In this document: one piece after another, positions 1 to 10,161 of the stretch
Position numbering within the stretch: position 1 is the first letter of the stretch
How the letters are laid out: the number at the start of each line of letters is the position of its first letter
Assembly: GCA_001586965.3 (NCBI GenBank)
Contig: LUCW03001810.1
Coordinates: forward strand, 1 to 32,130
Direction: 5' to 3'
Length of the DNA: 32,130 nucleotides
Source of the DNA: Sphaeroforma sirkka
Taxonomy: Eukaryota > Opisthokonta > Ichthyosporea > Ichthyophonida
The notes under the pieces: model-generated
Databases searched by the model: none
Told to the model about the DNA's origin: nothing
What the model saw: the letters and a program-made list of their open reading frames with translations, nothing else
Position numbers and translations under genes: made by a program

Positions 1-451
1 ATTCACATAAGAACACACGAGATAACGGAAGGGTTCCTCAGGTGACTACAAGCCCGGATGAATCTGAAATTTCCTATTTTCCACCTACTTCCTATGTGAC
101 TAAACTTTCTGGTCTGCTTATCAACAGAGGCAAAAAAATACTTCGTGCTTACCTACTAACAAAGAACAACCTTTGGCTATTACCTTACCAGAGTACTAAA
201 CGTGGGCGCCTACATCGGAAATGGTTACTGGACCAAATACTAAACGACATAGAGTACAACATGGGTCTTGAACTCGTACATATAGGCACACACGTACTCG
301 ATAAGCCATGACCAAAACCGTTTTACTTTGGTTTCGCTTTTTACGAACTAGATCGTACATTTATGTACGTCGGTAGTCCTAAAAGCTACTTCGGGCTATG
401 TACAAATACGGCCTCCGGTCAGTCTAAATTATCAATATCAAATGAGATAAA
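1..451 (+). mobile_element. Family A Ty3/gypsy LTR element, 3' end fragment (copy A1)
   Basis: This is the last part of a family A element running in from the left edge. Positions 1-311 match the C-terminal end of pol in the copies at 2591-3478 (minus) and 31480-31640 (plus), including the shared protein motif PPTSYVTKLS. A short 3' untranslated stretch follows and leads into the first bases of an LTR at 399. The LTR breaks off after about 50 bp, where LINE-like sequence starts. Element family and orientation are clear from the other copies. The fragment is broken and incomplete. Its age cannot be judged because no LTR pair is present. Confidence 0.85.
399..451 (+). repeat. Start of a family A LTR (partial)
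   Basis: Starting with TG at 399, this piece aligns with the first bases of the full LTR at 24830 and shares the core ACGGCCTCCGGTCAGTCTAA. The match stops near 451. It is preceded by GCTACTTCGGGCTA, the counterpart of the purine-rich tract seen before the LTR in the minus-strand copy. Confidence 0.8.
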
Positions 452-1826
452 CAGTGTCAATGTGTACCGGCATGGGTTTGGGCTCTATGTCATCTTAGGA
501 AAGGGAATATTGGGTGGTGGGGAGGTTGTTGGTGGATGTTCGTAGAAATACGAACGCTTTAACTCAGCACTCATCCAAGCAGCAGCCATCATCACGGGCA
601 CAAAATGCCCTCGGTCTCCCAATCATCAAACAAACTGACTTCACTTTTGCGGTCTCCTCCCGGCGCGACCATTTGCGGACTACCTCGGAGGTTGCCTGGG
701 AATAAAACTCAACTCAATGGCCAGCACAAATCCACTTACCCATCTGACGCAACTCGTCTGGGCCCACAACAAACCATCACCGCGCTTCCCGTAGCAGTAT
801 CTATGCTCACCTAAAAGCTGTACACAAAAACCACGGGCGGGCGTACACCCGACCATGTAGCCCTCCGCCAACGCTGTGACGACATCAGAAAGAACTCAAC
901 AAAACGTTGGTCCAACAAGGAGATCGCGACAATGGCCCGGCGCCAATACTACTTCCAACTGGTTATGGGTAAACCGCCAACCTCAAACCGAGACACAACC
1001 AGATACGACAGCTTCAATTGCTGCTTCGAGTCTACACCAATCCGGCTCTGTGCTATGATTGTAACAAATACGTACATGTTCACATTGCTCGACTACCACA
1101 CCGACGGCTGTCTCTGCCCTGTCTGCCCCGGTAGACACAAGTTCACTACCAGCCACTTTACCTGTATTCAACAACTGATTCGACGCATCCTGGTAGGTCC
1201 AAAACTGCCGCCCATTGACCCTGACCTCCTTCAACAATTACAGGAGTGTAACGACTTCCACGGTATCTGGACCCTCTACGAACACCTTGGATCTTTTCTC
1301 CAACATACTGAAGAACCACCGTACCCTCACCCGTCCCTGACACAGCAACAGATGTTCCTCATACCCCGGCTAATCACGCTGTTGAAGTACTACTATCAAA
1401 TTTCGGATCAAACCAGATCATCGCGCTTGTTGGTTCCGCCTATGATACTTCCGATCCAGGCCAGCCAACACATACCAAATTCATCCGTAGTCTGGTGCGG
1501 CATTGGCTTAGCCCCCCATCCTCGTTCTTCGACCGGATTAAGACAAATAACCTGGTCCTTCTCGGTATTTCATACTCTACACACTATCCCATTCCGCGGA
1601 ATTACACGCCGCAGACCCGATCCGTATCACAGAGGTGGGTACTCTACTTAGTAGGTCAGCAAGCGAATATATGGAACATTCGATAGTAATAGTGTTTTGT
1701 CAACACCGGCCCGAATTGACTCAGCGCATATCTTCCATTGTCGACTCACTTGGCCCAAGCTTCAAACGGAAATTTACTGACCACTTCTTTCCATCAATCC
1801 TTCCTGAACCACTACAGCGACTATGA
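452..1826 (+). pseudogene. LINE (non-LTR retrotransposon) ORF2, 3' part
   Basis: Conceptual translations here show the downstream half of a LINE ORF2. Around 620-720 there are stretches resembling the post-catalytic reverse transcriptase region (ALGLPIIKQTDFTF, then DYLGGCLGIKLNSM, similar to the usual SGL-N-KT and YLG motifs). At about 1112-1162 there is a Cys/His cluster (CPVCPGRHKFTTSHFTC, spaced C-x2-C-x9-H-x2-C), typical of the zinc-knuckle-like end of LINE ORF2 proteins. The longest open stretch is 932-1651, and a frame with ordinary amino-acid content reaches a stop at 1826 (ending PEPLQRL). The coding is spread over several frames, so the copy is dead. The reverse transcriptase catalytic motif was not found here. 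It may belong to the same LINE family as 22169-24829, whose copy stops before this part; the two pieces do not overlap, so identity cannot be tested in this window. No poly-A tail was seen at the 3' end. Confidence 0.6.
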
Positions 1827-1855
1827 GAGCCATACCATATGTTCATACATTGTAA

Positions 1856-1860
1856 CATAC
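1856..1860. repeat. Candidate target-site duplication, left copy (CATAC)
   Basis: CATAC directly abuts the outer end of the left LTR of the minus-strand family A element. The same five bases occur at 7572-7576 beyond the right LTR, two bases (TA) away from the strict TG...CA LTR end. Five bases is the usual duplication length for Ty3/gypsy integrases. The two-base offset leaves some doubt. Confidence 0.55.
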
Positions 1861-2462
1861 TGTAAATTTCGATAGAAAATTACTAGGTTTCAAACTATAT
1901 TAAATTAAAATACAATTTAGTCAGTTAGATTTAGCAGTGGTAGCTTGTGTAAGAATGATCGGGACTGCCTCATGTTAAGAGCCTAAATATCCTCGATCAC
2001 ACAGGGCGTACCTCTAGCTGTTCTTTATTGAATAATTTTTCACTAGAAGTACTAAGTGTTCATGACCACTTGCCTAATTTGTAAATCGACATAACAAAAT
2101 AAGTCACGTTAATACATTAGCTGATATAAATAAAGTTACATCTGAAGAAAAGTTAAAAAAAAGAAAAGACTTATTGGATTTTGGAGATTGGCGGGAGGAC
2201 CAAAATCTATAAGTAGTAGTAGTTCGAGAGATTATAAAATTTAGTTTATAATATCCTACATCTACTAATGTCTCAAATAGGTCCAAGTAGATGAGTCATA
2301 CCAAATACTCAGGCTATTGGAGCCATCAAAGTGAATTTAGAACACTTTGGAAATATTGGAAAAAGAGCTTGTACTAAATTATTTAAAATACAAATAAAAA
2401 AACCAATGTATTATCTCAATTGATCTTGATATTTTAGACTGACCGGAGGCCGTATTTCTACA
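1861..2462 (-). repeat. Family A 3' LTR of copy A2
   Basis: A full-length LTR of about 602 bp. In element orientation it begins TGTAGAAATACGG and ends GAAATTTACA, giving TG...CA ends. It aligns along its whole length with the LTRs at 6975-7569 and 24830-25424. On the element strand it carries the AATAAA motif (TTTATTGAATAA on the plus strand) that is also present in the other LTRs and is a plausible polyadenylation signal. Confidence 0.92.
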
Positions 2463-2475
2463 TAGCCCCCCAGTA
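2463..2475 (-). promoter_or_regulatory. Candidate polypurine tract of copy A2
   Basis: On the element strand the bases just upstream of the 3' LTR read GCTACTGGGGGGCTA. The G6 run directly before the LTR is where the plus-strand primer of LTR retrotransposons normally lies. Copy A1 has a related GCTACTTCGGGCTA at the same place. Confidence 0.5.
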
Positions 2476-2590
2476 GCTTTTAGAACTACGAACATACGTT
2501 AAGATACGATCTAGTTGGTAAAGCGAAAACCAAAGTAAAAACGGTTTCGGTCATGACTTATCGAGTAAGTATGTGCCTATATGTACGAGT

Positions 2591-4848
2591 TCAAGACTCA
2601 TGTTGTACTCTATGTCGTTTAGTATTTGGTCCAGTAACCATTTCCGATGTAGGCGCCTTACGTTTATTATTTGGCAAGGTAATAGCAAAAGGCTGTTCTT
2701 CATTAGTAAGTAAGTTTGAACAATTTTCTGCACTGTTGGTAAGCAGATCAGAAAGTTTAGTCACGTAGGAAGTAGGTGGCAAATAGGGAATTTCAGATCC
2801 GTCAGGGTTTGTAGTCACCTGAGGAAACCCTTTTCGTTTATCTCGTGTGTTCTTATGTAAACGCTTATTCCATTTCTTATTAAAGATACGAAGAAAGTCG
2901 CGAGATTCACGAAATGCATCGGAGGTTAGCCAAGCTACTGTCCCATCCATGAAACGGGACTTGTAGCAAGTGTAACCGTCTTCGGATGTTTTGTCAATTA
3001 TATCTTTGACTTGTGACTCCATAACTCGTACATCAGAATCAAATGAGCGAGCGAATGAGAGTTCGGAGGTAGGGATACGGTGAGTGCCTAGATTGGTTGC
3101 GCTAGTACCATCAATGTTATTCACTTCGTAAGTATCACTCTTCTCATCATGGTAGGAAATAACAAAAGGTCCTATCGTCTTAGAAGAGAGTTCGGTAACG
3201 TTGGCGTTTCGATTTATAATGTTAATGTAATCGCCGACTTTGAACTGAACAATGTTCTTAGTGTTATTCCATCGGTCATACGCTTTAAGTAGGACGCGAT
3301 TCTTGTGCTCGAGTAAACAGGGGTAAACAACGTTCTGCATATGCTCGATCTTTTGTAGCCACGGAGTAACGTGTTTCTCGGGCGCAGTTTTGTCAAAAGT
3401 TGCTTGTAATTCACTATAGCGACCAAAGAAATAGTGAAACGAGAGTGTTCCAGTTTGAGGATTCACGCAGCTATTCATTTGAGACTGAACCTATTTCAAA
3501 TGATAAGGCCACATATCCTCAACGTCGTCTAGTGCGGTACGCAAGAGTTTCTTAAGTTCTCTATGACGTGTCTCATTTGCACCCTGCGTTTGAGGTTTGT
3601 AAGGAACACCACGCCTATGGGTCATGCCTGATACGAGTATAAGCGCCTCCATTACGTCGGTACAAAACTCACTACCGTTATCAGAACATAGTACTCGGGG
3701 AAACCGAAGTCATTAAAGACGTGATAGCATAATTCTGCCACTGTTTGTGGACGTTTGTTCGGTATTGCATAAAGCAAGTTATAGCCCGAAGCCACACATA
3801 AGAAATGACAAATATATACATCGCCAGTATGCTTGGATCGCGGGAGTTTAACCAAATCGACTATGACTCGGCGCATCGGTTGGTCTTCTGTCACACTTTT
3901 TAGGGGTGCCCAACCGTATCGCTTGATCTGATTCTTTTCACAATCAGTACAGCGTCGGTATACTTCACGTGAAAAGATAGTCGCACCCTCCATTTTGCGT
4001 AGTATCTCGCTTATCTTAGGTAAGGGAAAACTATGTTGCGGAATTAGTTTGTTGATAGGCGACAGGTCTAGTACTACTCTTGTTTTACTAAACGTTCCAT
4101 CAGATTTATATTGATCGACCGCTAAGAGAGCTAAGTTAACTGGGGTTGCATCATAATTGGTTTCAATTAGACCCTGTTTTAACCAATCTTCGATTTGGGT
4201 TTTGACAACGTCTTTGTGTCTCCAACTCACGTAGTTATGTGAAGGACACTTAAACTTAGAGAAGTCGACGTTTGTTATGTCAAGTCTAACGTACCCATTA
4301 GAGAACTTAAACATACACCAGTCAGTTATTGCAATCTTCCTGTTTTGTATAATTAAGTCCATAATTATATCGGTGAAGTGCGGAATCATATCCTTTGCTT
4401 CACCTTCCGGAGGTTTAGGTATCTTTAACATATTATCATCTGACTGATCTTTATTCGGGTCTAGCCCATTAGGCAGACCAGTGAGTGTTATACCTAAACT
4501 GAGAAGATCAGTCATACCTATAATTAAATCGTATTTCTGAGACATGTCAGTAACGATTAGGTGAGTCTTCACTTCTCTTCTATCTGACAGCATTATGTGT
4601 GCATAGTCAATGGCTTGTTCGCAAGTAGTAACTTTGCCATTTCCCAAGATTAAATCAGTTGTTTCGTTATGGACAGCCATATCTGTAGCGTAGGCTACTC
4701 GGCGTGAGATAGCAGAGACTTCAGCCTCTGGATCAAATAGTGCCATAACTTTTTCTCCATTTACGAAAACTGCTTGAAAGACACGTTCATCTCCTTTGGT
4801 ATGGATATTATTGAACATTTTCTCATAATCTTCCTCTAGTGCACACAT
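2591..4848 (-). pseudogene. Family A pol remnant (protease, start of RT, integrase) in copy A2
   Basis: On the minus strand this region encodes pol. From its 5' side it shows an aspartic-protease-like domain (around 4500-4750, with a fold-typical distal DLIIGMTDLL stretch), then the beginning of a reverse transcriptase (LLAVDQYKSDGTFSKTRVVL and SPINKLIPQHSFPLPKISEI, around 3990-4140), then integrase (CTDCEKNQIKRYG zinc-finger end, core beginning VIVDLVKL), and finally the C-terminal tail, which holds a chromodomain-like stretch (about 2920-3020). Pol starts with ATG at 4848, nine bases after the gag stop and in the same frame. It is incomplete and broken compared with the copy at 27553-31636. 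Confidence 0.85.
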
Positions 4849-4857
4849 ATGGTACTG

Positions 4858-6893
4858 TCAGTGCTTAACTTGGACGTCCGGTAAGTCCTTACAATCCTCT
4901 TTGTGCCAACCGTTAGTACCCTTGCAAATAGCACACTCATTCATATAGTGTCCAAAATCTGGCTTGCCTGGTGCACACTTAACAGGGTCGTGTCTACCAT
5001 TCCACTTGCCATTACGTTTTGTGAGGTTGTAACCACACTTCTTGCAAGGCGCTCTCACCTTCTTATCACCTTTCGGTTCGGTAGAAGTAGAGCCAGTACC
5101 CCCTCCAATAGTAGTGCGAGGTTTCTTAGTACTACGCGCAGTATTAGTCTCTACTGCGTTTCGCTTAGTGGGCTGGGTGTAGCTCGTGGTACTAAGTACT
5201 CTAGTAGAGGAATTGGTATGCTTGTGAACTTTCTTCTCAAAGACAGACCAAGGCATAGATCGCAAATCACCATAGGCGATGATGTCATCATTGACTTTCT
5301 TAAAGAGGTTAGCTCCCAGAGTCTCCATCATCTGACAAATTAATAAATATTCGCCAGTATAGGTACGACCACCCATCCGAGTATTCATGTGTGTCATATG
5401 AGCTAGAGCACCTCGAATAGTGGTATCGTTCGCAAAGAACTTGCGAGACTCTAGAAGTTCACGGTCACGTGCATCTGCAAAAAAAGGTGTTAAGTATATT
5501 ATCACGCAACTGGTGCCAGGGTAGGGCTTTCCAGTTGGGCTCATGAGCCTTCAAGATAGTTCGCCATTCACCTGGCTCACAGAAATGAATAAAGGCATTC
5601 ATCATCTGCTTATCCTTAAGGCTGGCAGACTCCTTAAGTTGGTCGAAGGCCTTCAGTGTCTCCACTGTACTCTCATTAGTAGAGAAATCGACCTCAGCCT
5701 GCGCGTTACCTAGCTGCTTTATAAAGCTTGGTTCTAAGTGTTCACGAGGCTCATGCTTAGTGCTACGGGCTGTTAGTGCCAAGATGGTGTCTATTTCCTT
5801 TCTCTTGTTATCGATTAGATAGCGAATGTTATCCGCTTTCCTATCGTCAAGGTCAGAGTCATTCAATAGACGGTCCTCAAGGACTTGCATACCAGAGCGT
5901 AATAGCCTGAGACGAGTATGTCTGGTTCTCACTTCCTCATCCTCAGGATTAGAGCGGGAACTCTCTAACGAGGTACTGGTGTAGCGATTGCCAAAATCGT
6001 GATTACCAGGGTTAGTTGGCAAATGAGGGTCGATATTACGAGGATGGTAAGCCTCATCGAGTTCCATACGATCATATCCTCTGACAGGGTTAGGTTTGTC
6101 AAGAGGATGGTCAATGGTAGCATCAGAGCTATAGAGATTAAATTTTGAAATATTTTCTCTCTCGCCAGTGGTAACTGGCTTTAGTAGTAAACATACTGGC
6201 TGGTAAACCAGTAGGTCTCGGGTTCGAAACTGGGCCCGAATTTTTCTTCTTCTTCGGTATAGGAAGAATATCAGCCAAGTGGGACACGATAGAGGGGTCC
6301 ACAACTGCTGCTGCCGCTAGCTCCTTCAAGAGCGCTTCAGTGCGGTTCAATTGGCGTCGAGATTGAGAGGATCCAACGACTCGTTGTCGAGTTATGGCGT
6401 CCTCAGCTTCGGCCCCAAGATTTGAGCTGAATGGAATGGCTTCTTCATCGATGGCGAAACCGAAATTTTCGGACAGGTCCAATACTTCCTTTTCACTCTG
6501 GATTTGTGCTGGAGTGTCCTTCACATGTGGAGTTATAATGTCCCCGACATTCGTATCCACGAATTTTCCAGCCTTTCGACGTTTATCCCCAGTATTTGAC
6601 GGCACGTAGTCAGGGGGCAAGCTGGGGTCCTGAGCTTCACTCCTAGGTGATACACGGACGCTGGCGAGCCTTTCCGCGGCAATAGATACCTCTTCTTCCA
6701 AGGCTTCAGGATCCGACGAGTCATCCTCAGAATTATCCTCTGTACCAACCTCAGAATTGGCTTCCCCAACAGTTTCCTCGGCAGGCTCAACTCCAGACAG
6801 GCTAGGTGTTTCCACAGGGACCTCAGGAACCTCGGCAGGCTTAGCAGGCTTAGAGCTAGCGGCTCCCTTGCCTTTAGAAGTACCCTTAGCCAT
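4858..6893 (-). pseudogene. Family A gag remnant in copy A2
   Basis: Gag starts at the ATG ending at 6893 (MAKGTSKGKGAASSKPAKPA), about 80 bases inside the 5' LTR. The N-terminal part is Lys/Ala/Pro-rich and is followed by an acidic Ser/Asp/Glu-rich part. Next come a basic PKKKK stretch, a segment read from an antisense tRNA-like sequence, a helical central region (NESTVETLKAFDQLKESASL), and a C-terminal Cys/His-rich part (CKKCGYNL, then CAICKGTNGWHKEDC) that looks like a nucleic-acid-binding zinc knuckle. Gag packages the RNA and forms the particle in this class. The reading frame has about two or three interruptions. Amino-acid sequence is very close to the gag at 25504-27543. Confidence 0.88.
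6166..6245 (+). ncRNA. tRNA-like unit antisense to gag (copy A2)
   Basis: On the strand opposite gag there is a sequence with a tRNA-type internal promoter: an A-box-like TGGCTTTAGTAG at 6176-6187, a B-box-like GGTTCGAAACT at 6221-6231, and a T5 run at 6241-6245 that could stop RNA polymerase III. Between the boxes, ACTGG and CCAGT can pair as an anticodon-like stem. The acceptor ends do not pair well, so this is a tRNA-like or degenerate tRNA sequence rather than a convincing tRNA gene. The equivalent sequences are at 26163-26240 and 11012-11085. Confidence 0.5.
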
Positions 6894-6974
6894 AGTATTT
6901 GCTGGCTAGTAAATCGATGTTAGACAGTCTAGAAGCAGTACACTACTGTAACTACTAAATAACTGAAAAAAATA

Positions 6975-7569
6975 TGTAAATTTCGATGGAAAATTACTAG
7001 GTTTCAAACTATATTAAACTAAAATACAATTTAGTCAGTTAGGATTTAGCAGTGGTAGCTTGTGTAAGAATGATCGGGACTGCCTCTTGTTAAGAGCCTA
7101 AATATCCTCGATCACACAGGGCGTACCTCTAGCTGTTCTTTATTGAATAATTTTCACTAGATGTACTAAGTGTTTATGACCACTTGCCTAATTTGTAAAT
7201 AGACATAATAACGTAAGTCACGTTAATACATTAGCTGATATAAATAAAGTTCCATCTGAAGAAAAGTTAAAAAAAGAAAATGACTTATTGGTTTTGGAGA
7301 TTGGCGGGAGGACCAAAATCTATAAGTAGTAGTTCGGAGATTATAAAATTTAGTTTATAATATCCTACATCTACTAATGTCTCAAATAGGTCCAAGTAGA
7401 TGAGTCATACCAAATACTCAGGCTATTGGAGCCATCAAAGTGAATTTAGAACATTTTGGAAATATTGGAAAAAGAGCTTGTACTAAATTATTTAAAATAC
7501 AAATAAAAACCAATGTATTATCTCAATTGATCTTGATATTTTAGACTGACCGGAGGCCGTATTTCTACA
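6975..7569 (-). repeat. Family A 5' LTR of copy A2
   Basis: A 595-bp LTR in the same orientation as 1861-2462 and nearly identical to it. In element orientation it runs TGTAGAAATACGG to GAAATTTACA and is followed on the inside by TATTTTTTTCAGTTA. The bases right after the LTR do not begin with TGG, so no standard tRNA primer-binding site is evident. Confidence 0.92.
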
Positions 7570-7571
7570 TA

Positions 7572-7576
7572 CATAC
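7572..7576. repeat. Candidate target-site duplication, right copy (CATAC)
   Basis: Matches CATAC at 1856-1860 across the minus-strand family A element. On the minus strand it reads GTATG and lies where a splice donor of the host-like sequence would be. Confidence 0.5.
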
Positions 7577-7670
7577 TTGTCATTTTTGAAATAAATAATA
7601 TTATCCCTAGCTGTTGTTCTCATTTGGCTGGATGTGCATTCCTTGTCTGCAACGATAGAAGAGCCTGTCT

Positions 7671-7794
7671 CTGTACCAAGTAATGTACATATTATGTCAG
7701 CAAGCACAAGTTTTGAATGTGAACATAATCATTACGTTACTCAAATATAGTCTTTACACTAACTCAACTATCAGAGACAGCCTGAAAAACATAC
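7671..7794 (-). other. Possible spliceosomal intron (124 nt)
   Basis: On the minus strand it starts GTATGT, has a CTGAC branch-like motif (TTGCTGACATAAT) about 25 nt before the end, and ends TTGGTACAG. Removing it keeps the flanking open stretches in one frame (...TSE-K-TGSS...). Donor, branch and acceptor fit fungal-type introns. There is no transcript support. Confidence 0.4.
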
Positions 7795-8182
7795 TTTCAC
7801 TGGTTACCATGCCACATTTCACTGGAGAAGTTTTTGTCTGTATAGGTGCCGGATTGTTATCAGCATCTGGGACGGACATATTGATATCTGTGACAGGGCG
7901 GTGACAGGGCGAATTAAACTATGGAAGAAAGACTTTGTAACAATATTTTCTTTGAAAGACACATTTTTAAAATGTTCTATATTAATTCGATGCGCCACTG
8001 GAACCCCATACATACCGGCAAAACTAGACGAGGTCATAAAGAGGAAAACTTCCCTCTCCTTTTCATATTCTTTGATAATTTGATGTAAAGAAGCTCCCTT
8101 TTGATGTTATCCCGAGTCAATCGCTTGTTCCCATTGCGCCATCAGTTTTACTATACACATAGTAATGCGTCTTACATTTCCC

Positions 8183-8275
8183 CTGTGAACAGATTTTTGT
8201 AATCTTATAATAAAATTACAATTCCTTCTCTTATCAGCATCGATTCAATATTTTAAAGAAACCGAATATACATAC
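8183..8275 (-). other. Possible spliceosomal intron (93 nt)
   Basis: On the minus strand it starts GTATGT after CATCTGCAGC, contains a CTGAT motif and ends TCTGTTCACAG. It overlaps the first of two 180-bp-spaced direct repeats, and the second repeat carries the same GTATGT at 8450-8455. Confidence 0.3.
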
Positions 8276-8286
8276 GCTGCAGATGA
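8221..8286. repeat. Direct repeat, copy 1 (180-bp spacing)
   Basis: ATTCCTTCTCTTATCAGCAT and the following 45 bases recur at 8401 with a handful of substitutions. The offset is exactly 180 bp, so this may be a decayed tandem duplication of a 180-bp unit. Confidence 0.75.
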
Positions 8287-8400
8287 CGTTGATGAAAGTG
8301 GTGCATCAGTCGTTAGCATCTCCCGTAGGGGCGAATCCTTAACGGTGTCACTGTTTTGAGTTTTTTTTGGTGAAGTCACGATCATTAACAAATAATCTCA

Positions 8401-8466
8401 ATTCCTTCCCTTATCAGCATCAATTCAATATTTTTAAGAAACCGAATAGACATACGTGGCAGATGA
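8401..8466. repeat. Direct repeat, copy 2 (180-bp spacing)
   Basis: The second copy of the repeat at 8221-8286. It ends in AGATGAC, as the first does. The sequence between the copies (8287-8400) is not repeated to the right. Confidence 0.75.
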
Positions 8467-8722
8467 CTCACCGCTCAAATTATATTAACATACAGCCTTA
8501 GTTTTGTGTACAAGCTCTCAGCAGTATAATGGTGCGCAGAAAGAATTTAGTATGAATGTAATTGTTCGTCGTTGAAGATTCTTCAGAGACCGGTTTTGAA
8601 AAATCAAGTTCACTATTAAACACGCGGCCATGTAAAATACCGAACTGGTGTTGAACCCTTGTAGTATGAAAAGGTTCCGAACTGGTGTCGAACCCTGGTG
8701 TCATCAAAACAATTACAGCACT
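8467..8722. other. Non-coding stretch with a short direct repeat
   Basis: No convincing coding sequence. A 20-bp direct repeat, CCGAACTGGTGTYGAACCCT, occurs at 8640-8659 and 8677-8696. Nothing else is recognised. Confidence 0.5.
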
Positions 8723-8878
8723 GGAAAGTCACTAAATATACATAAAAAGTCTTTATTTGTACTTTCAATTTTTCTTTAAAATAAATTTGAGAAAAGAATT
8801 AAAACTTGCAATTAGAGAATTTGATTGGGTAATTAGAAAACGTACCCGTAAATCTGTATGTACATTTAGTGACTTTCC
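8723..8878. mobile_element. Small terminal-inverted-repeat element (MITE-like)
   Basis: The ends GGAAAGTCACTAAATATACAT (8723-8743) and ATGTACATTTAGTGACTTTCC (8858-8878) are inverted repeats of 21 bp with one mismatch. The 114-bp interior is AT-rich and has no coding sequence. The size and ends suit a non-autonomous DNA transposon. No clear target duplication was seen, so it could also be a chance or other inverted repeat. Confidence 0.5.
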
Positions 8879-8889
8879 CATGTAGGCCA

Positions 8890-9617
8890 TGTACATTTAG
8901 AGTATTTTCTCTATATATAACTGTCCTTAGCCGGTGGTGTAATAGATAGTTGCGCCTTAGGTGCGGATGCCTGAGTGATGACTGAACGGTTGGCCCCCGT
9001 ATCAACGAGGGTGCGCATGTCATGTCCGTTCACTTGTAAAGTAATATATACGCGGTTGCCAGTAGGGAGCAACTTATCTTTTACTGCAAATATTCTTGTT
9101 GCCGTACGACCAAACGACATGCACATGTGCACATCAGGCACCCCAGCCTGTCAATCCGAATCTGTTCCAATTCCCAACCAGCGGGTGCCTGCTCTTCTTC
9201 CATCAACTGTTCGTTGATCGATGTTCGTCGATCTGTCGTCCCACCATTTTGTGTGCGGCTACCTGTGCTCGTTGGTACCGGTGCTCGTTGTAAGTTAGGA
9301 CAACGACTTGCGTGTCCTGGTCCCGGCGGAATATTTTGCTCACATGAACGACAACGAACCCATGGGTTTGAGGTAAGTGGAGCATGCGGATTGGCGCGTG
9401 TATTCGCCTCTGTACGTAAGTGTGAACGTGACCGCGAATTTCCTGGAATTCGTAGAGGACGCGAGTATTTGTCCTGGCGATTTTTTGGCTTTGTCAATGT
9501 TCACATGGAAGACGTCGCGCATCTTTGCAGACGAAAAGTTTCGCCACTGCGGATGCATTCGCAGAGTATCCCGGTAGTATTCCCCACCTGCAGCCTGGCG
9601 TATAAAATTAAGTATGC
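8890..9617 (-). mobile_element. Family B-like Ty3/gypsy fragment (end of gag, start of protease)
   Basis: On the minus strand this is the end of a gag and the beginning of a protease. Gag shows HPQWRNFSSAKMRDVFHV and a zinc knuckle CRSCEQNIPPGPGHASRC (C-x2-C-x9-H-x3-C), around 9330-9390. The protease shows NRVYITLQVNGHDMRTLVDT followed by GANRS, around 8970-9080. Both knuckle and protease resemble those of the element at 12544-17653 but differ at many residues, so this is a related subfamily. Only a fragment is present, with no LTRs of its own, and it is broken. It ends on the right at the partial family A LTR at 9618. Confidence 0.75.
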
Positions 9618-10161
9618 CATGGTTTTTATATGTATTTAAAATAATTTAATACAAGTTATTTACCAATATTTCCAAAGTGTCCTAAATTCACTTTGATGGC
9701 TCCAATAGCCTGAGTATTTGGTATGACTCGTTTACTTGGACCTATATGAGACGATAGTAGATGTAGGATATTATAAACTAAATTTTATAATCTCTGAACT
9801 ACTTACCTACAGGTTTTGGTCTTCCCACCAATCTCCAAAATCTAATAAGTCTTTTTCTTTTTTTTTCTTTTCTTCAGATGGAACTTTATTTATATTAGCT
9901 TATGTATTAACTTGACTTACGTACTTATGTCTATCTATAAATTAGACATGTGGTCATGAACACTTAGTACTTATAGTGAAAATTATTCAATAAAAACAGC
10001 TAGAGGTATGTCCTATGTGATCGAGGATACTAAGGCTCTTAACAAGAGGCAGTCCCGATCATTCTTACACAAGCTACCACTGCTAAATCATAACTGACTT
10101 AAATTGTATCTTAGCTTATATAACATACTTTAAAACATAGAAATATCCATCGAAGTTTACA
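9618..10161 (+). repeat. Family A 5' LTR, partial (A3-left)
   Basis: About 544 bp that align with the family A LTR from its TTGGTTTTTAT segment to its end at CGAAGTTTACA. It is visibly more diverged than the LTRs of A2 and A4. The AATAAA-type motif is retained (TATTCAATAAA). Confidence 0.88.

Larger units (their letters stand above)
1861..7569 (-). mobile_element. Family A Ty3/gypsy LTR element, minus strand (copy A2)
   Basis: An element with an LTR at each end (1861-2462 and 6975-7569) in the same orientation, a minus-strand gag (4858-6893) and a pol (2591-4848). The recognisable pol parts are protease, the beginning of reverse transcriptase, and integrase with its C-terminal tail. Pol is incomplete compared with the copy at 24830-32130. 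By eye the two LTRs show on the order of 15-20 small differences over about 600 bp, pointing to a fairly recent insertion. A candidate 5-bp target duplication flanks it. The element is broken, with several interruptions across gag and pol. It sits between host-like sequence on the right and a LINE tail on the left. Confidence 0.9.
7577..8460 (-). pseudogene. Host-like gene remnant with possible short introns, function unknown
   Basis: Not recognised. On the minus strand several short open stretches with ordinary protein composition can be read. The clearest pair is 7795-7918 (with VPDADNNPAPIQTKTSPVK) and 7577-7670 (with IVADKECTSSQMRTTARDN). They stay in frame if 7671-7794 is removed as an intron. 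Upstream, 8276-8400 can be read as MIVTSPKKTQNSDTVKDSPL, followed by another possible intron at 8183-8275. A separate stretch, 7819-8037, reads KNVSFKENIVTKSFFHSL and would instead be coding across one of the guessed introns, so the gene model is uncertain. An in-frame stop occurs near 8117 in one reading. The sequence is interrupted on its left by the LTR element at 1861-7569, exactly at a GTATG donor-like site. It may be a real gene end or a decayed gene. Confidence 0.3.

Noticed and set aside
6166-6245. A genuine host tRNA gene
   Set aside because: The acceptor stem does not pair in any of the three copies and the anticodon loop appears to have eight bases, so only a tRNA-like call is supported.
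8640-8700. A second tRNA-like B box (GGTGTCGAACCCTGG)
   Set aside because: There is no A box at the right distance and the motif is part of a local 20-bp direct repeat.
9127-9639. A 170-residue plus-strand reading frame
   Set aside because: It lies opposite the family B-like gag/protease on the minus strand, which has the recognisable zinc knuckle and protease motif. The plus-strand frame is its shadow.
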